Shown here one piece after another: positions 1 through 17,120 of a stretch of DNA of 64,000 nucleotides (positions within the stretch are counted from its first letter, which is position 1; every line of letters begins with the position of its first letter). Source of the DNA: Tolypeutes matacus (lineage: Eukaryota > Chordata > Mammalia > Cingulata > Chlamyphoridae); contig JAKSZT010054565.1 of NCBI GenBank assembly GCA_026826555.1, positions 6,137,245 to 6,201,244 of the forward strand. Direction: 5' to 3'. The notes beneath the pieces were generated by a model. The model did not search any database, had not been told where the DNA came from, and saw only the letters and a list, made by a program, of their open reading frames with translations. The position numbers and the translations under genes were made by a program.

Positions 1-169
1 CTCTTTTTTTTTTTAAAGATCTTATTTATTTATTCATTTATCCCCCCCTTGCTGCTTGTGCTTGCTGGGTCAGCTAACCATGCCGTGCGGGCAGGCTTGC
101 CTTCACCGAACCCGGGGCCTCCCATATGGCAAACGGGAGTCCTACTGATTGAGCCACAGCCGCTTCCCT
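1..169 (-). mobile_element. DAS-type tRNA-Ala SINE
   Basis: The minus strand reads from the tRNA-like head (GGGAAGCGGCTGTGG, near 169) to an A-rich tail at the window edge. A CTCTTT at the very start and again at about 175-181 fits a target-site duplication cut by the window border, so the element is nearly whole. Confidence 0.9.
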
Positions 170-404
170 TAAATCCTCTTTAGATTCAGTTGCCTGCTAA
201 GGGCTTTGAACTCAGTCCCAATTTGTTAAAAGGGGAGATTAGCAAGTAAGTGTTAGAGAAGAATTAAAGATACATCAGCTCCAAACAGACTTTCTCACTG
301 GTATAATCAGAAGGATTGGAAAAGAAGTTAAAAAGGAATAACTTTTTCAACATGTGATAGATAGTGATTTATCCATGCACCATTAAAAGTTTCAGTTGGG
401 GAAA

Positions 405-625
405 CAGAGCCACAGTGGTTAATTGCAGACTGCTTGTTTCACTGCTTGGGAGCTATCTGCTCTTGGGCAAATAACCTAAGTCATGGTTTCCTCATTGGTA
501 AAATGCTGATAATAAAAGCAGTTTACTTCATAGGGATCTTGATTATATAATGAAAGAATGCATATAAAGCACAGAACCGAATACACAGTAAATGCTTAAT
601 AAATGTAAGCTATTATCATTATTAT
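405..625 (+). mobile_element. MIR SINE
   Basis: It shows the MIR layout: an ACAGTGGTTAA-like start, a TTGGGCAAATAACC core, TTTCCTCATTGGTAAAATG, and a 3' end resembling AGTAAATGCTTAATAAATG. Confidence 0.8.
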
Positions 626-740
626 TACTCTTGTTAAACTTTGTACACAGGTCCTGTTCATTCTTTTCTCTTTTGTTAGATAATGATAATCGCTATAGCA
701 AACACGTTTAGCAGTTATGATGTGTAGAACTCTGTTCTAG

Positions 741-743
<3 letters not shown>

Positions 744-778
<35 letters not shown>
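744..778. repeat. (TA)n simple repeat
   Basis: About 17 TA dinucleotides in an uninterrupted run. Confidence 0.97.
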
Positions 779-779
<1 letters not shown>

Positions 780-1063
780 CGCTATTATTATTTCATTTAA
801 ACTACTATAATAATTCATTATCATCCATAGGTCGCCACAGTTTTTGCTCTAAAGGACCGCAAAGGCGGCTCACGGAACGTTCCTGGGGACCTCTGTTGTC
901 CCCCTTCTTCTGAGGAGATGCTGGGGACAAATCCAGAGGCTCCTGACTGACAGGTGGGGCAGCAATCCCCGCCTCCTCCTTCCTCCCCGCCCTCAGAGTG
1001 GCATCGTAACCCCGCCTCTGACGCAGCGCCCCGCCCTTCTGGGCTTCACTTCGGCCGGCGCGT

Positions 1064-1071
1064 TGACGTCA
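1064..1071 (+). promoter_or_regulatory. Consensus CRE (TGACGTCA)
   Basis: A perfect palindromic CRE lies 82 bp upstream of the start codon inside the CpG island. Such sites are bound by CREB/ATF factors. Its use here is inferred from position only. Confidence 0.6.
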
Positions 1072-1099
1072 TGATCGCGCGCCACTTCGAGCCAGCGCC

Positions 1100-1110
1100 C
1101 CAATCGGAAG
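1100..1110 (+). promoter_or_regulatory. CCAAT box overlapping ETS/GABP-type core
   Basis: CCAAT (1100-1104) is followed directly by CGGAAG (1105-1110), about 45 bp upstream of the ATG. NF-Y binds CCAAT, and GABP (NRF-2) binds GGAA cores and is a known activator of nuclear respiratory genes. Binding is inferred, not shown. Confidence 0.5.
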
Positions 1111-1152
1111 GTCGTCCCTGTGACCCGCTTGGCCGTTGGAGCAACTGGCGCC

Positions 1153-1366
1153 ATGTTGTCGGTCGCCTCCCGCTCGGGCCCCTTCGCGCCCGTTCTATCG
1201 GCCACGTCCCGCGGGGTGGCGGGCGCGCTGCGGCCTTTGCTGCAGGCCGCAGTGCCCGCCACCTCGGAGCCGCCTGTGCTGGACGTGAAGCGGCCCCTCC
1301 TGTGCCGGGAGTCGCTGAGTGGCCAGGCCGCGGGCCGGCCTTTGGTCGTCTCCGTGGGCCTCAATG
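1153..1366 (+). CDS. UQCRFS1: UQCRFS1 exon 1 (mitochondrial presequence of the Rieske protein)
   Basis: The exon encodes residues 1-71 plus the first base of codon 72. The start is the first in-frame ATG ([19 protein letters not shown]...). The segment is rich in Arg, Ser, Ala and Leu and lacks acidic residues at its beginning, as expected of a mitochondrial targeting sequence. In mammals this roughly 78-residue presequence is cleaved after import and retained in complex III as subunit 9. The exon ends ...AATG before a GTGAGC donor at 1367. Joined to 6426, the frame reads ...[14 protein letters not shown]..., matching the known protein family across the junction. High CpG content reflects the promoter island. 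The identification is secure. Confidence 0.97.
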
Positions 1367-7036
<5,670 letters not shown>

Positions 7037-7178
7037 AGACTTGGACTCAAGTCATAGGCTTTTTCTTTCAGTCTTCCTGTCACCTAAGAAAAGATTTTGG
7101 GAGCAAGCCTGTACTTCAAGTTGGTTGATTTGAAATATTTAGGGATTGCTAATGATGTATTTGCAAACATTAATGTGA

Positions 7179-7226
7179 AATAAATTGAATTTAATGTGGC
7201 ATACTTTCAAGCACTCATCTAATAAA
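7179..7226 (+). promoter_or_regulatory. UQCRFS1: Two polyadenylation signals of UQCRFS1
   Basis: AATAAA occurs at 7179-7184 and again at 7221-7226, 143 and 185 bp after the stop codon. Either could direct cleavage. The expected 3' UTR is about 160-210 bases, ending near 7240. Confidence 0.8.
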
Positions 7227-7244
7227 GCCATTGTAAACATTGTT

Positions 7245-8058
7245 AAACTCAGTCATAGACTTGAAAGGTGCCATGTCTCTGATAGTTAATTCTAATTAAA
7301 AATTAGACTGGTGTAAGACATTTGTGTAAATCTGTAATTGACTTTCTCATTTATTTACTTGCCCAAATATTTGGTTCCTTCTTTGTGTTAGGGACACAGT
7401 TAGATCTTATGAACGCCATAGTTAAGATGAGGTAAAATTAGCTCCTCACCCTCAAGTCCTGAGAGGTATTGATGGCATTGGCAGAAAAGAGTATTCAGGT
7501 TTCCCTATTTCCTTAGACTCAATCGTCTATTTCACTTGTGAGTCCTGGGTATGTGATTTTCCCCATAATTTGTAATCAGTATGGTAATATTGAATGTATT
7601 CTTAAGGGAAAGAGTCCTGAATGAGGTGTTAGTAGCTCTGAGGGTTTAGCCTTAGCTCTGGCTGGCTGGTTCCCTGCCTATGTGACAAGCCAAGAATTTC
7701 ATTCCTGTCTTTTGATGGGAGTATGTTTGTTATGTATATAAGTGCCTATCCTATCAAGAGGCAGAAAACTAATAGTAAATCTGAGACTTAATATTGTCCT
7801 TGTGCAAAAATGATCTTGGTAGTTTTGTCTCTGTGGGGATAACATTTTGAGTGTTTCTTCCAATTAGATTTACAGTCACTCAGAACTTTTCCTTTTCACC
7901 TTAAAAAAGTGGGTTGACACATAGGGACAGCATATTACTCTAATAGAGTTAACACTCCTTTTTTCCCTCTGGTCCCCCTTCCAGTTATACAGGTGAAATA
8001 AGACCTAGGTCTGATACACCCCTTGGGAACTAGGGGTAGACTTTGTTCTTTCTTGATA
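7245..8058. other. Intergenic, nothing recognised
   Basis: AT-rich sequence downstream of UQCRFS1 with no open frame, RNA gene or clear repeat that I can name. Confidence 0.6.
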
Positions 8059-8071
8059 ATCACTGCTGTTT

Positions 8072-8273
8072 CTTTTTTCCTTTTTTTTTAGGAGGTACCA
8101 GGGATTGAACCCAGGACCTTGTACATGGGAAGCAGGTGCTCAACCACTGAGCTATATCCGCTCCCCAACGAGAATCGGCTTTTTTGTTTGTTTTTATGAG
8201 GTATTGGGGATCAAACCTGGGACCTCGAACATGGGAAGCAGACACTTAACCACTTGAGCTACATCTGCTCCCC
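8072..8273 (-). mobile_element. Dimeric tRNA-Ala SINE
   Basis: Two tRNA-like units (about 8091-8166 and 8196-8273), each with a reversed B box (GGGATTGAACCC and GGGGATCAAACC) and a T-rich stretch before it, lie between one pair of direct repeats, ATCACTGCTGTTT (8059-8071 and 8274-8286). The single outer duplication suggests one insertion event of a dimer rather than two insertions. Confidence 0.8.
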
Positions 8274-9010
8274 ATCACTGCTGTTTTTTATTGAGAATCA
8301 TAGCTGCTTTGATAGGTTTGTCTTGTATGTTTGGAGGTGGGCCAGTAACTCCATTAGGTCTGCGTTGTGGTTGTGATCACATAGGCATTTGTAAATTAGC
8401 AAACTTGATAAAGTGGTTAGGTCTGTCCAATATAATGGACAGACCAGCATTCTAATCTTTAATGTCAGCAACTAAATTAACAAAAAAGAAAATGTCAATT
8501 TTCTTTGCTTATTAGCACAGATATTAGTCTTTGGTTTATTTGTACCCTGCTAGAAATAATATTAACAGGTGTGATAATTGGTGGTATACATAAAAAAAGG
8601 ATTTAGTGTTCCAGGTCACCAAAAATAAAAAAATACAAGATATTTTAAAGTGCCAAACATTGCTAATTTACTACTTTTGGGTGTGTTCTCTATTTTAAAT
8701 GGTTGGCTTTCTGACCTTTTGTGTATATATAGATGACCAAGGAGATTAATTTAAAAGTCGGGGAGTTATATCATTATTCATGAAAAATATATGCTGTTTC
8801 ACGTTAATATTTGGAATATTTCTTGTGAAGCCCTCCCCCCCCCACCATATCATAAGGCTAAGAGAGGTTGGTGGTTTGTTTGTTTGATATTTTGCTTTTT
8901 CACTATTGTGACGAATTCTATTTTGAGAATACTTGTGAGAAAAGTTTTCTTATGGTTTCTCCTATCTTACTACTTTTTCATATTGCCCATGCCCACAACC
9001 TGTTAAAACT

Positions 9011-9084
9011 ATACCAATAAGATATGATGTAAGATATGATAACACATACCAATAAGGTACCATGTAAACAATACCAATAAGATA
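9011..9084. repeat. Short imperfect direct repeats
   Basis: ATACCAATAAG occurs three times, at 9011, 9046 and 9071, with related spacers. It is a local minisatellite-like duplication of no evident function. Confidence 0.7.
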
Positions 9085-9449
9085 AGTATTATAAGCTGAT
9101 TTTCGAGGTTGAATTGTGATTGGCTATTTTATTTTTTTAAACCACACCAGGGACTAATGGTATCATGACTTCTTTAGGCTTACCACTGTAGGAACTTTCC
9201 TAGTATATATTTTTAAATTCCTAAAATTCTTAGATGAATTTAATGTGATGATAAATAAAAATTGCAACTTCTTATTTGAAGTTGTGTTATTAAAGCTAGA
9301 AGCACTGTTGAATGAATCTTTAGAGCCCAGCAAATCTGGGTGAATGTTCTTTTGTTATCCTGTGTAAGAGTTCAAAATAATTTCACTTTGGACATAACTG
9401 AAGCAGTTCAGCTCCTAATATATTCATGTATGTATATTGAGTTGGGGTG

Positions 9450-9645
9450 TTAGCATGGTGTAGTGGGAGAAGTACTGGACTAGAAGTTAGGATTTAATTA
9501 TAGCCTTGCCATTGTCTAGCTGTGCAATCATGGCTATGTCGTTTAACCTCCTTGAAGCATTTGTTTTCCAGTCTGTAAAATTTGGATAGTTGGGCAATGG
9601 TATTTCCAATTGTAAGATTCTATGAGATTCCTGCTCCTGCCTCCT
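9450..9645 (+). mobile_element. MIR SINE
   Basis: The MIR core is readable: a GCATGGTGTAGTGGGAGAAG-like start, CATTGTCTAGCTGTGCAATC, and a TTTAACCTCCTTGAAGC-like middle. Confidence 0.75.
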
Positions 9646-9769
9646 TTTGTGCTCCTCCCCCACCTCCAGTTAATTGGAAATGGATTTTCTTAGATAATCT
9701 TGTGTTTGCAGTATGTGGTATTACAATAGAAGCAGCATTATTTTAATCAACTGATCCAACCTTTCACAA

Positions 9770-9965
9770 TAGTAATTCTCAACCAGGAGCGGTACCTGTA
9801 CTTTAGGAGTATTTGGTGGTTACAATGATGGGAGGGTGTTGCTGGTATTGGGGTGGTGGTGGTGATGGTGGAGCAGGAATGGCAAATGGTGTTCATTTGC
9901 GGGAGGGGCACAGGTCCACATGCTAAAAGAAATTGTGCTGCCAATAAATGTCAGTAGCACCCCTC
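9770..9965 (-). mobile_element. Ancient hAT-type miniature element (probable)
   Basis: The interval starts with AATTCTCAACC and ends with a partly inverted match. Its interior resembles the related copy at 49466-49672. The family name is uncertain; MER5/Charlie-like non-autonomous hAT elements have this form. Confidence 0.5.
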
Positions 9966-10171
9966 ACAATAGAGAAAAATTGATACCCCATATTTGACAA
10001 CTCTCACCTTGAAGTGATGATATTTTAAAATATTTTCTGCTAGCACACATTTTGTATTTGAACACCAAAACACTGCTGCATTGGAGGCTAAAAATAGGAA
10101 GTTTGTCCTTTACTGGACAGGAATTTTGTGCTGGAATTGCTAAATTTGGTGGACTGCTTATCTTTCATGAT

Positions 10172-10432
10172 TTTTTTTTAAAGAATCACTTTAAAAAGTG
10201 ATATTTTAAAAGATTTATTTTCTCTCTGCCTGCCCCCCTCCGCCGCTTGTGCTCCCTGTGTCCATTTGCTGTGAGTTTTTCTGTGTCTGCTTGTTTCCCT
10301 TTGTTGCGTTATCTGGCTGTGTTAGCTCTCCGCGCAGGTCGGCTTACCTTCACTGGGAGGCCCCAGGAATCAAACTCAGGGCCTCCCATATGGTAGACGG
10401 GAGTCCAACCACTTGAGCCACATCCATTTCCC
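10172..10432 (-). mobile_element. DAS-type SINE, long form
   Basis: Flanked by TCTTTCATGAT at 10161-10171 and 10433-10443. The minus strand carries the tRNA-like head, a B box (around CCTGGGGCCTCCC, degenerate), then a long tRNA-unrelated body and an A-rich tail. Confidence 0.88.
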
Positions 10433-10597
10433 TCTTTCATGATATTTTGAGTTTGATGATGAGATACTGTTAAATCACAATATCCCATTTAGTTTAGTGT
10501 TTAAAAGAAGCCTTTGTTCCATAAGTGACTGGACAAATAAAATCACTTGTTACTACTTTACTAAATGGATAGAGAAGACCTATTTTTTTTTTTTTTT

Positions 10598-10607
10598 NNN
10601 NNNNNNN
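10598..10607. other. Assembly gap (10 N)
   Basis: Ten Ns follow a 15-base poly(T) run. The real length of the missing stretch is unknown. Confidence 1.
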
Positions 10608-10689
10608 TTTATTCATTTATTTATTTTTAACTGGTAATGACTCTTGGGAAGATCATTGCTCCAAGAACAGAACTCGCCTGTTGTTACCC

Positions 10690-10880
10690 ATATTTTCCAT
10701 GCTGTTTTCTCTGTCTCTTTCCATTTTATCCCTTCTGCCTGGTTCCCCTTCCTCTCCCTTCGCTAGAGTAAGCTGTCCTTTGCCTGCCCTTCAAGACTCT
10801 GCTTCAGCATGGTACCCTGCAGGAACCCTTCCCTAAATCACATTGACTTCCAGGAAGTTTTCCCAAAATAATTGGGACAT
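10690..10880 (+). mobile_element. L2 LINE fragment
   Basis: The stretch reading CTTCTGCCTGGTTCCCC followed by a TTCAAGACTCTGCTTCAGC and AGGAACCCTTCCCTAAATC pattern matches the L2 3' region. Confidence 0.65.
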
Positions 10881-12725
10881 AATCCATTTTGGTATTTATG
10901 TTGTCCTTTGTGGTAAAGTTCACTTTCCTGGTTTGTTGCCTCCCCCTGCCGCCCCCACAGACTGAGGGGGCTGAGGTCCAGGGGAAACACTCAGCCATAG
11001 AGTCAAGGACTGAAGAGAAGGGGGAAAAAAAAGTGAATGTTGGAGTGGCAATATATGAAAGGAAAATTTTCCAGGGAACACTTCATAAATATCAGATCTA
11101 ACGTTTTCAATAATAGAACAATCATGTAATATTGCCAGTGTATTTTATAATCTTTCTAGGTCAGAGGAGAAATGAATTCTATTGCAGGGTGTTTTGGATT
11201 TAAATTTAGCCTGTTCCCAAAAGAAAAAAAATGGAAAAGAACAAATAATGAATTCAAGATCTTAGAAACTTAGATTATTTATTTCTGTTTTCTTCATAAT
11301 GAACATTCTTCTAGAATATTGTCTATCTGCCTGTGTATGATTTCAGTGTCAAAGGGTTTGTTCATTAGTGTTTTATCTCCAACACTTAAAGTGGACATTA
11401 ATTACTTCTACCATTTTATCTCATCCATTTTCCTTCCTCAAATTTAGGAGGGAATACTGATTAGAGGGGAAAAAAAATATTATCAAGCAGGTGAATTGAT
11501 CACTTTCTCCTCTGAGGTAGAGGGGATTGGGGATTATTCCTCTTTGTCAATACCCAGCACTATTTTTTGGAAGCAAAGACTGTCCTAAGCATAGTACTGC
11601 CAGGAATGTGAGGTTCAGGTGGTTTCTACTCACTAACTAAAGGTGACTTAAACACACCATAATGAAAAGACTTCAACTTTTTGCTTCTGTGAATACTTAT
11701 AAAATAGATATTATAGATCAGAAATCTTTGGTCTGCAGCACAAGATTAAAATGGGCTTCAGCAGTATCTTTGTAATCAGCCATAGACTGGTCTATCAGTG
11801 AACTGCAAATCCCAAACTACGCTTTATATTTTTTGCAGCTATTATCCTAAACTTGGGCCAATCCGAGTGCAAAAGCTTATAATCATTTGGCTTTTGAAAT
11901 CCTTATCTGATTAGAATATTTGCAAAGGTAAGAAATGAAAGTGCCTAAGTAATAGGTTTTTCATGCATTTTTTAAAAGGGCAAACAAAACCCTAGCTTCT
12001 TAATTGAATGGGGGGAAAACTAATACATTTCATATAATTGTCCAGTCTAAGGCAAGTATTACCATTTTCTGTATCTGCATGGCTAAATTCCCAATTCTCT
12101 TCTTCCTTTATCTGAAGGGAAAGCCTGAGACATGCTGTCTTCTGTGTCCCCTATTTGGCCATTTGCATGGACAGCATTTGAAGGCCCCAGCTGATCTAAG
12201 TATATGAATCAGGTTAGGTACCGCATTCCCTTTAGTGAATGATTATTGATTGAACCCTTTTAAGTATAAACCTTAAGTGAGATGAGTATGAAACATTATT
12301 TTGTGAGATATACCAGTGAGGCAATGCATGTGTAAGGTGGAGGCACGTCCCTGTTCAGACCATGATTCATGAATTGAAGATTGGTATTAATTCTGCATTC
12401 CTGTAATGCTTTGGTCCCTGAAAGTTCAGATTTGCATGTGCACATGGTTTGAGGTTGAACTGATCCATAATTATAGTTCACATTGTAGGTTTTTTTCCCA
12501 CTTAGTTTAGAGGATTATTACTAAATAGTCCAAAAGGTGTTTCCTTGAAAATATCAAGAACATTTTTTTGTGAGCTTGATTAAGAGTAAAATGAGGCACA
12601 GGAAAAATGAGAAAAGAGCCAGCCATTGTCACATGATGGACGTGATTAAAATAATAATAAATAATTAAAATGACAAATGCAACTGACAACAAAAACCCCT
12701 GTAAAGCTCAGGGGTTACAGATGAA
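10881..12725. other. Intergenic, nothing recognised
   Basis: No gene, RNA gene or nameable repeat is seen. The short open frames (for example at 10889-11101) lack any protein-like signature. Confidence 0.55.
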
Positions 12726-12750
12726 TTTTTTTTTTTTTTTTTTTTTTTTT
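12726..12750. repeat. Poly(T) run
   Basis: A 25-base T tract, possibly the tail of an old minus-strand retroposon, though no body is recognisable beside it. Confidence 0.85.
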
Positions 12751-12939
12751 AAGCAGAATATAAATTGCCAGAATTGACTCAAGAAGTAGAAACCTAGTTA
12801 CCATAGATTGAGTTGATTAAGTAAGTGTAAAAAGTTACCAGGATGGAAAGCATGGTATTTGAATTCTATATAATACTTTAAAGAAAAGATAGCTCCAATG
12901 TTATTTAAACTTTAAACTATTCTAGGTCACAGCTTCTTT

Positions 12940-13075
12940 TACCGTGCATACAATTTACCTGGGAGCCTTGTTAATAATGCATATCCATGGGGCTGGAGGT
13001 TGAGCATTTCTAACAAATTCCAAGGTGATGCCCATGCTACAGGTCCACAAACCATACATTGATTTGGCAGAATGT
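12940..13075 (+). mobile_element. MER5A-like hAT element fragment
   Basis: The text TGGGAGCCTTGTTAATAATG... and CCAAGGTGATGCCCATGC resembles MER5A, which has ends reading CACCTGGGAGCTT and AGGTGATTCTAATGT. Confidence 0.6.
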
Positions 13076-13597
13076 CTCTACTGTGAGGGTATGCGGTGAG
13101 GCAGGAGATGAAAACTGTACAAATTCATATTATGAATTCATCATATATTTAACATTAAAACCTGATGTTAAATATTAAGTAAAAATAATACACCAGTCTC
13201 ATTTACTGAATAAATGAAAAATTCTAGGTAAAACACTATCAAAGAAATCTAACAGTATACAAAAAGATTAATAAACTTGGACCAGGTATGGCTAATTCCA
13301 GGAAAGCAAGGTGGTTTGGTTATCAAAACTTAATGAAAGCAGAAAAAAAAAAAAAGATATCAATAGATGTGGAAAAGCCATTCCTAATCTAAATCTAAAC
13401 AAAACAGGGAAGGGAGGATCTTAAAATATGAAGAGAAAACTATTAAAAAAGCAAATATTGCAGATTGTGAAACACTGATAGAACTAGCTGGTGAAACCTG
13501 CTCTCACTAGTATTAACACTTTTGGAGGTGCTAGCAAATACAATAGGATAAGAAAATGAAGTAATCAGAAACCCTGGAAAAGAAGAGCTAAAACTAT

Positions 13598-13705
13598 TTT
13601 ATTTAATTTATTTTTTATTTTTTTTACCGGGAGGTCCCGGGGATCGAACCCAGGTCCCTCCATATGGGAGACAGACGCCCAACCACTTGAGCCACATCCA
13701 CCCCC
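13598..13705 (-). mobile_element. tRNA-Ala SINE
   Basis: Flanked by TAAAACTAT at 13589-13597 and 13706-13714. The B box is GGGATCGAACCC in reverse, and a T-rich tail lies on the left. Confidence 0.88.
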
Positions 13706-13840
13706 TAAAACTATCTTTTTGTTGATAAATATGACATTTCCAGATCAAAGCTTTTTACTGTATTAGAAATAAGCTCCTAAAAATGAAAACAGAAATAAAA
13801 ATGTTACCTTTACAATATGTAAACTATAAGAGAACAGATA

Positions 13841-14085
13841 CTTTTTTTTAACAAATCAATTTTATTGATACATATTAATAAAGCATAAAACCATCTAAAG
13901 TGAACAGTCAGTGGTATTCAGTGTAATCACATGTTTGTGCATTTATTACTTCAGTCACTCTTAGAGCACTTTCATTATTCCAATAATAATAAAATAAACA
14001 TAACCCATCACCTCTCAATCTGCTTCCCCTGCTGCACATAGCTGCTATTCTCTCTACTATGTTTGTATTTATATTTTGTAAAAAC
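13841..14085 (-). mobile_element. 5'-truncated L1, 3' UTR only
   Basis: The sequence from the T run at 13842 onward (AACAAATCAATTTTATTGAT...) is closely similar to the 3' end of the long L1 at 42.57 kb. Imperfect flanking repeats AGAACAGATA (13831-13840) and AGGACAGACA (14086-14095) fit a target-site duplication. Confidence 0.8.
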
Positions 14086-15060
14086 AGGACAGACATTTTT
14101 TAAGTTGGAGTCCTAGAACAGTGCCTGGCATAAAGTATGTGCTAAATAAATTAACATTTAAACAAGTAAAGTACGGGTCCTTATATTAAAAAAATTAAAT
14201 TAAGAACTGAACAAATGGAAAGAGCATACTCTTGAATAGGATGCTTAGTTTTTTTAAAGCAAATTTTCTCCAAATTAGCATGTACATTTAGTGAAGTTCC
14301 ACTAAATGTCAACATTCTTTTTTATTTGCTTTATTTGGGATAAAATGATCATACAGTTTATATAAAAGAATAAATACCCAGGAATAGCCAAGAAAAGTAT
14401 GAAAAAGAGTGAAGATTTGCTTTAGACATGAGAAGCTACTATAAAGTAATCATCAAATTAATATGACATTGGCATGGGAATAGGCAAGTCAGTGGAACAA
14501 AATTCACTATCAAGAATGAGATCTCAGTATATGAAATTTAATATGAGAAAAACTGGTTTCAATTCAGTGGCGGAAACTGGTTTTATTTAATAAATTCTGG
14601 CAAAAATCTGCTATCCATCTGGAAGAAAATAAGAGTTGGACCCTAGCTTAGCTTATGCATAAAAATTAATTCCAGGGTCATTAAAGACACTTTAATTTTA
14701 GAAAAAAAAAAATCTAGTAAACTCTATATATAACCTAAGGGTGGAGAAGACCTTAATTGTAACAGGACACTTAAAATCTATAGCAGAAAATATAGGTCTG
14801 TATAAAAAAATAAAACTTGTATAGCAAAACAGATATGAGCTATGCTAATATTAAGTAATAGATTTGTTAAAATTTTTTAAAAAAGAATTCTAATGCAGAG
14901 GAGAGAAAGAATAATCTCTGTAATAATACAGAGATTTTCTAAACTGACAAAAGGACAAAACTCCAAGAAAAAAATAGACAAAAGAAACATAAGCAAATAT
15001 AGAAAAGGCAAATCTAAATGACTAATAAATAGATGACAAGATGCTGAAATTTAGTGATAG

Positions 15061-17040
15061 GGGGAAAGTGAAATAGTCATGAGCCTATCATTGATTTGTT
15101 TTATAAACATCCCCTTTCCTCCTTCCTCCGCCACTCCCTGCCCATGTAATCATATATAAATGTGGCTTGTGTCCTCCTGTCCATTGGTATCAGATATTTA
15201 TTTCATGTTTTCAAAGGTAGACAAGTATTGCCATTACCAGAGTGTACCAGACTCTAGGCTGTATGTCTATTTGTTTAATCTGTGTCCATTGGAGAGCCAT
15301 AGAAGCAGAGATACCCGCAGAGGGTGAGCATGGATGGTATTAAATAAGAATGTATTTTGGAGGAATTAAGTTCAAGGGGCTTTATAGAATGGACATTTGC
15401 CAATAGGTAGGGAAGGCAGTCCAAGTGAAGTGGCCCAATTTCCTAATGTTGTGGTAGGAGGGGCACCACCAGGAGGTTTTGCTATACTTTTCATGAAGGG
15501 ATTGCCTAGGGAAATTGTTCTCAAAATTATTTGCACATTTAGATCACCTGGGAGCTTCAAAAACCACTAACTCCCAGAGATTGTAATTTGATTGGTTTTA
15601 GGTTTGGCCAGCCGGTTGGATTTTTTTTTTTTTTTTTTTTTTTTAAGTTCTCTAGGTGATTCTAACCTGCCGCCAGGATTGAGAACTACAGCCTTAGGCC
15701 AGTCTTTAATTTTTGGTTGACACTAGAATCACCTGCTGAGCTTTAAAAACTGCCTGGGACTCATGTCCAGGCAGGAATAGTTTTTAAACTGATTTAAGTG
15801 GTGTGGAAGCATCCTGATTATTGGGATTTTTTAAAGCCCCCAACCAATTCTAATGTGAGTCCAAATTTGCAAATCTCTGGCTTAAGGGAAGCCTATGTTT
15901 GTCGGAAAGAATTAGATCAAGAACCTCAGTGAATTTAGAGCTCTGTTCTGGCCCTTACTTCCTTGGCTTAGAGCAGAGTTGCCATATAATTGGAGGATAG
16001 GTGCCACAGAAATAAAATAGAGTAGTTTCTGTAGACCCTTTTTGCCTCAAGTGAGTGCTAGTACATCTGATTCCAAAATGCTTGGAAACACACATCTTGC
16101 ATGCTGTGGCCAGTGGGGACCCTCTCTTGCTTAAGGGTTTTGGGATTTGGCCCTTAGAAGTAGAGAAATCACTGGAATTATAAGAAAGAAAGGATTTGTT
16201 GAATGGACATAAGGAAAGATTAGAATGTACGAAAAGGAGGAGGCAGAGGGCCAAGAGGACGTGCCATTTTTCCAGTCACCACAATCGCTTCTGCCTTCCA
16301 GGAGTGGATGATACTCAGCACGAGTGCCCTGTTATAAACTGTATTATTTAAGGAAAAGAGTATATTTGTCATTTGCCCTCACCACTACTTTACTTGGATG
16401 AGATGGTTGGTCCTGGAAGAGAGAGTTTACTGCTGTGCTGAGTGAGTAGCTAGGATGCCACCTCAATAAAAAAGGTTTGTGGTGCTCAGAGCCAAAGTGA
16501 TGAGAGGAAGCTGGGCAGAACTGTAAGAAAAAAAAGTGCAAGATTGTGCCGAGGAGTTAATGCTTCCTGGGGGAGGAAAGGAAAGCAATAAGAAGGCGGA
16601 TTAATAAGAAAATGAAAAATCCCAATAGTAAAGATTGTAGATGCAGATCATGGGTATTTTACCTTTGGGCAATTTCCTTTTATTTGTTGAACTCAAGAAG
16701 AAGGAGCTGGGGAATTGATCTTTGATTGACTTGAGGGTGGAACAGGGAAAGATCATTTAAGATCTAATATATATATATATATTTTTTAGAAACTTTCCAC
16801 AGTTATGAGGGAAGACAGGGTTATAGTATAGATGAAGTGTAAAACATTCCTATATACCACTTGAAAAATTAGAGAAAGATGGTATTTTAAATATTTTTTG
16901 AAGACAAAAATAATGAAGAAAACCTTGGAAGCACAGAAAAGTACAAATAAGAAAAACATACAAAATCAAAAAAAATCTTACCCAAAGATAAGCACTTTCA
17001 ATATTTGTATGTAATTCCAGTATTTTTCCATACATATGAA
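15061..17040. other. Intergenic, mostly unclassified
   Basis: Apart from a MER5A-like element (15510-15700) I recognise no gene. The minus-strand open frame at 15955-16254 is not protein-like in composition. Confidence 0.5.
15510..15700 (+). mobile_element. MER5A-like hAT element with poly(T) insert
   Basis: Ends read TTAGATCACCTGGGAGCTTC and TAGGTGATTCTAACCTGC...GGATTGAGAACTACAG, the signature of MER5A. A 25-base T tract interrupts it near 15620-15644. Confidence 0.75.
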
Positions 17041-17043
17041 CAT

Positions 17044-17119
17044 TAGTGCACTGGGGATTGAACCCAGGATGTCATATATGGGACGTAGGCACTTAACCAC
17101 TTAAGCTGCATCTGTTCCC
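17044..17119 (-). mobile_element. tRNA-Ala SINE fragment
   Basis: A single tRNA-like unit with the reversed B box GGGATTGAACCC and the trailing CTGTTCCCC. Confidence 0.75.
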
Positions 17120-17120
17120 C

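Larger units (their letters stand above)
13265..15060 (+). mobile_element. Old L1 ORF2 remnant with nested insertions
   Basis: Degenerate plus-strand L1 ORF2 is readable in pieces (13265-13590, then about 14330-15060), for example a CAATAGATGTGGAAAAGCC block from the reverse-transcriptase palm region and ATTGGCATGGGAATAGGCAAG further on. Frames are full of stops. A SINE (13598-13705) and the 3' end of another L1 (13841-14085, opposite strand) sit inside it. Confidence 0.75.
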
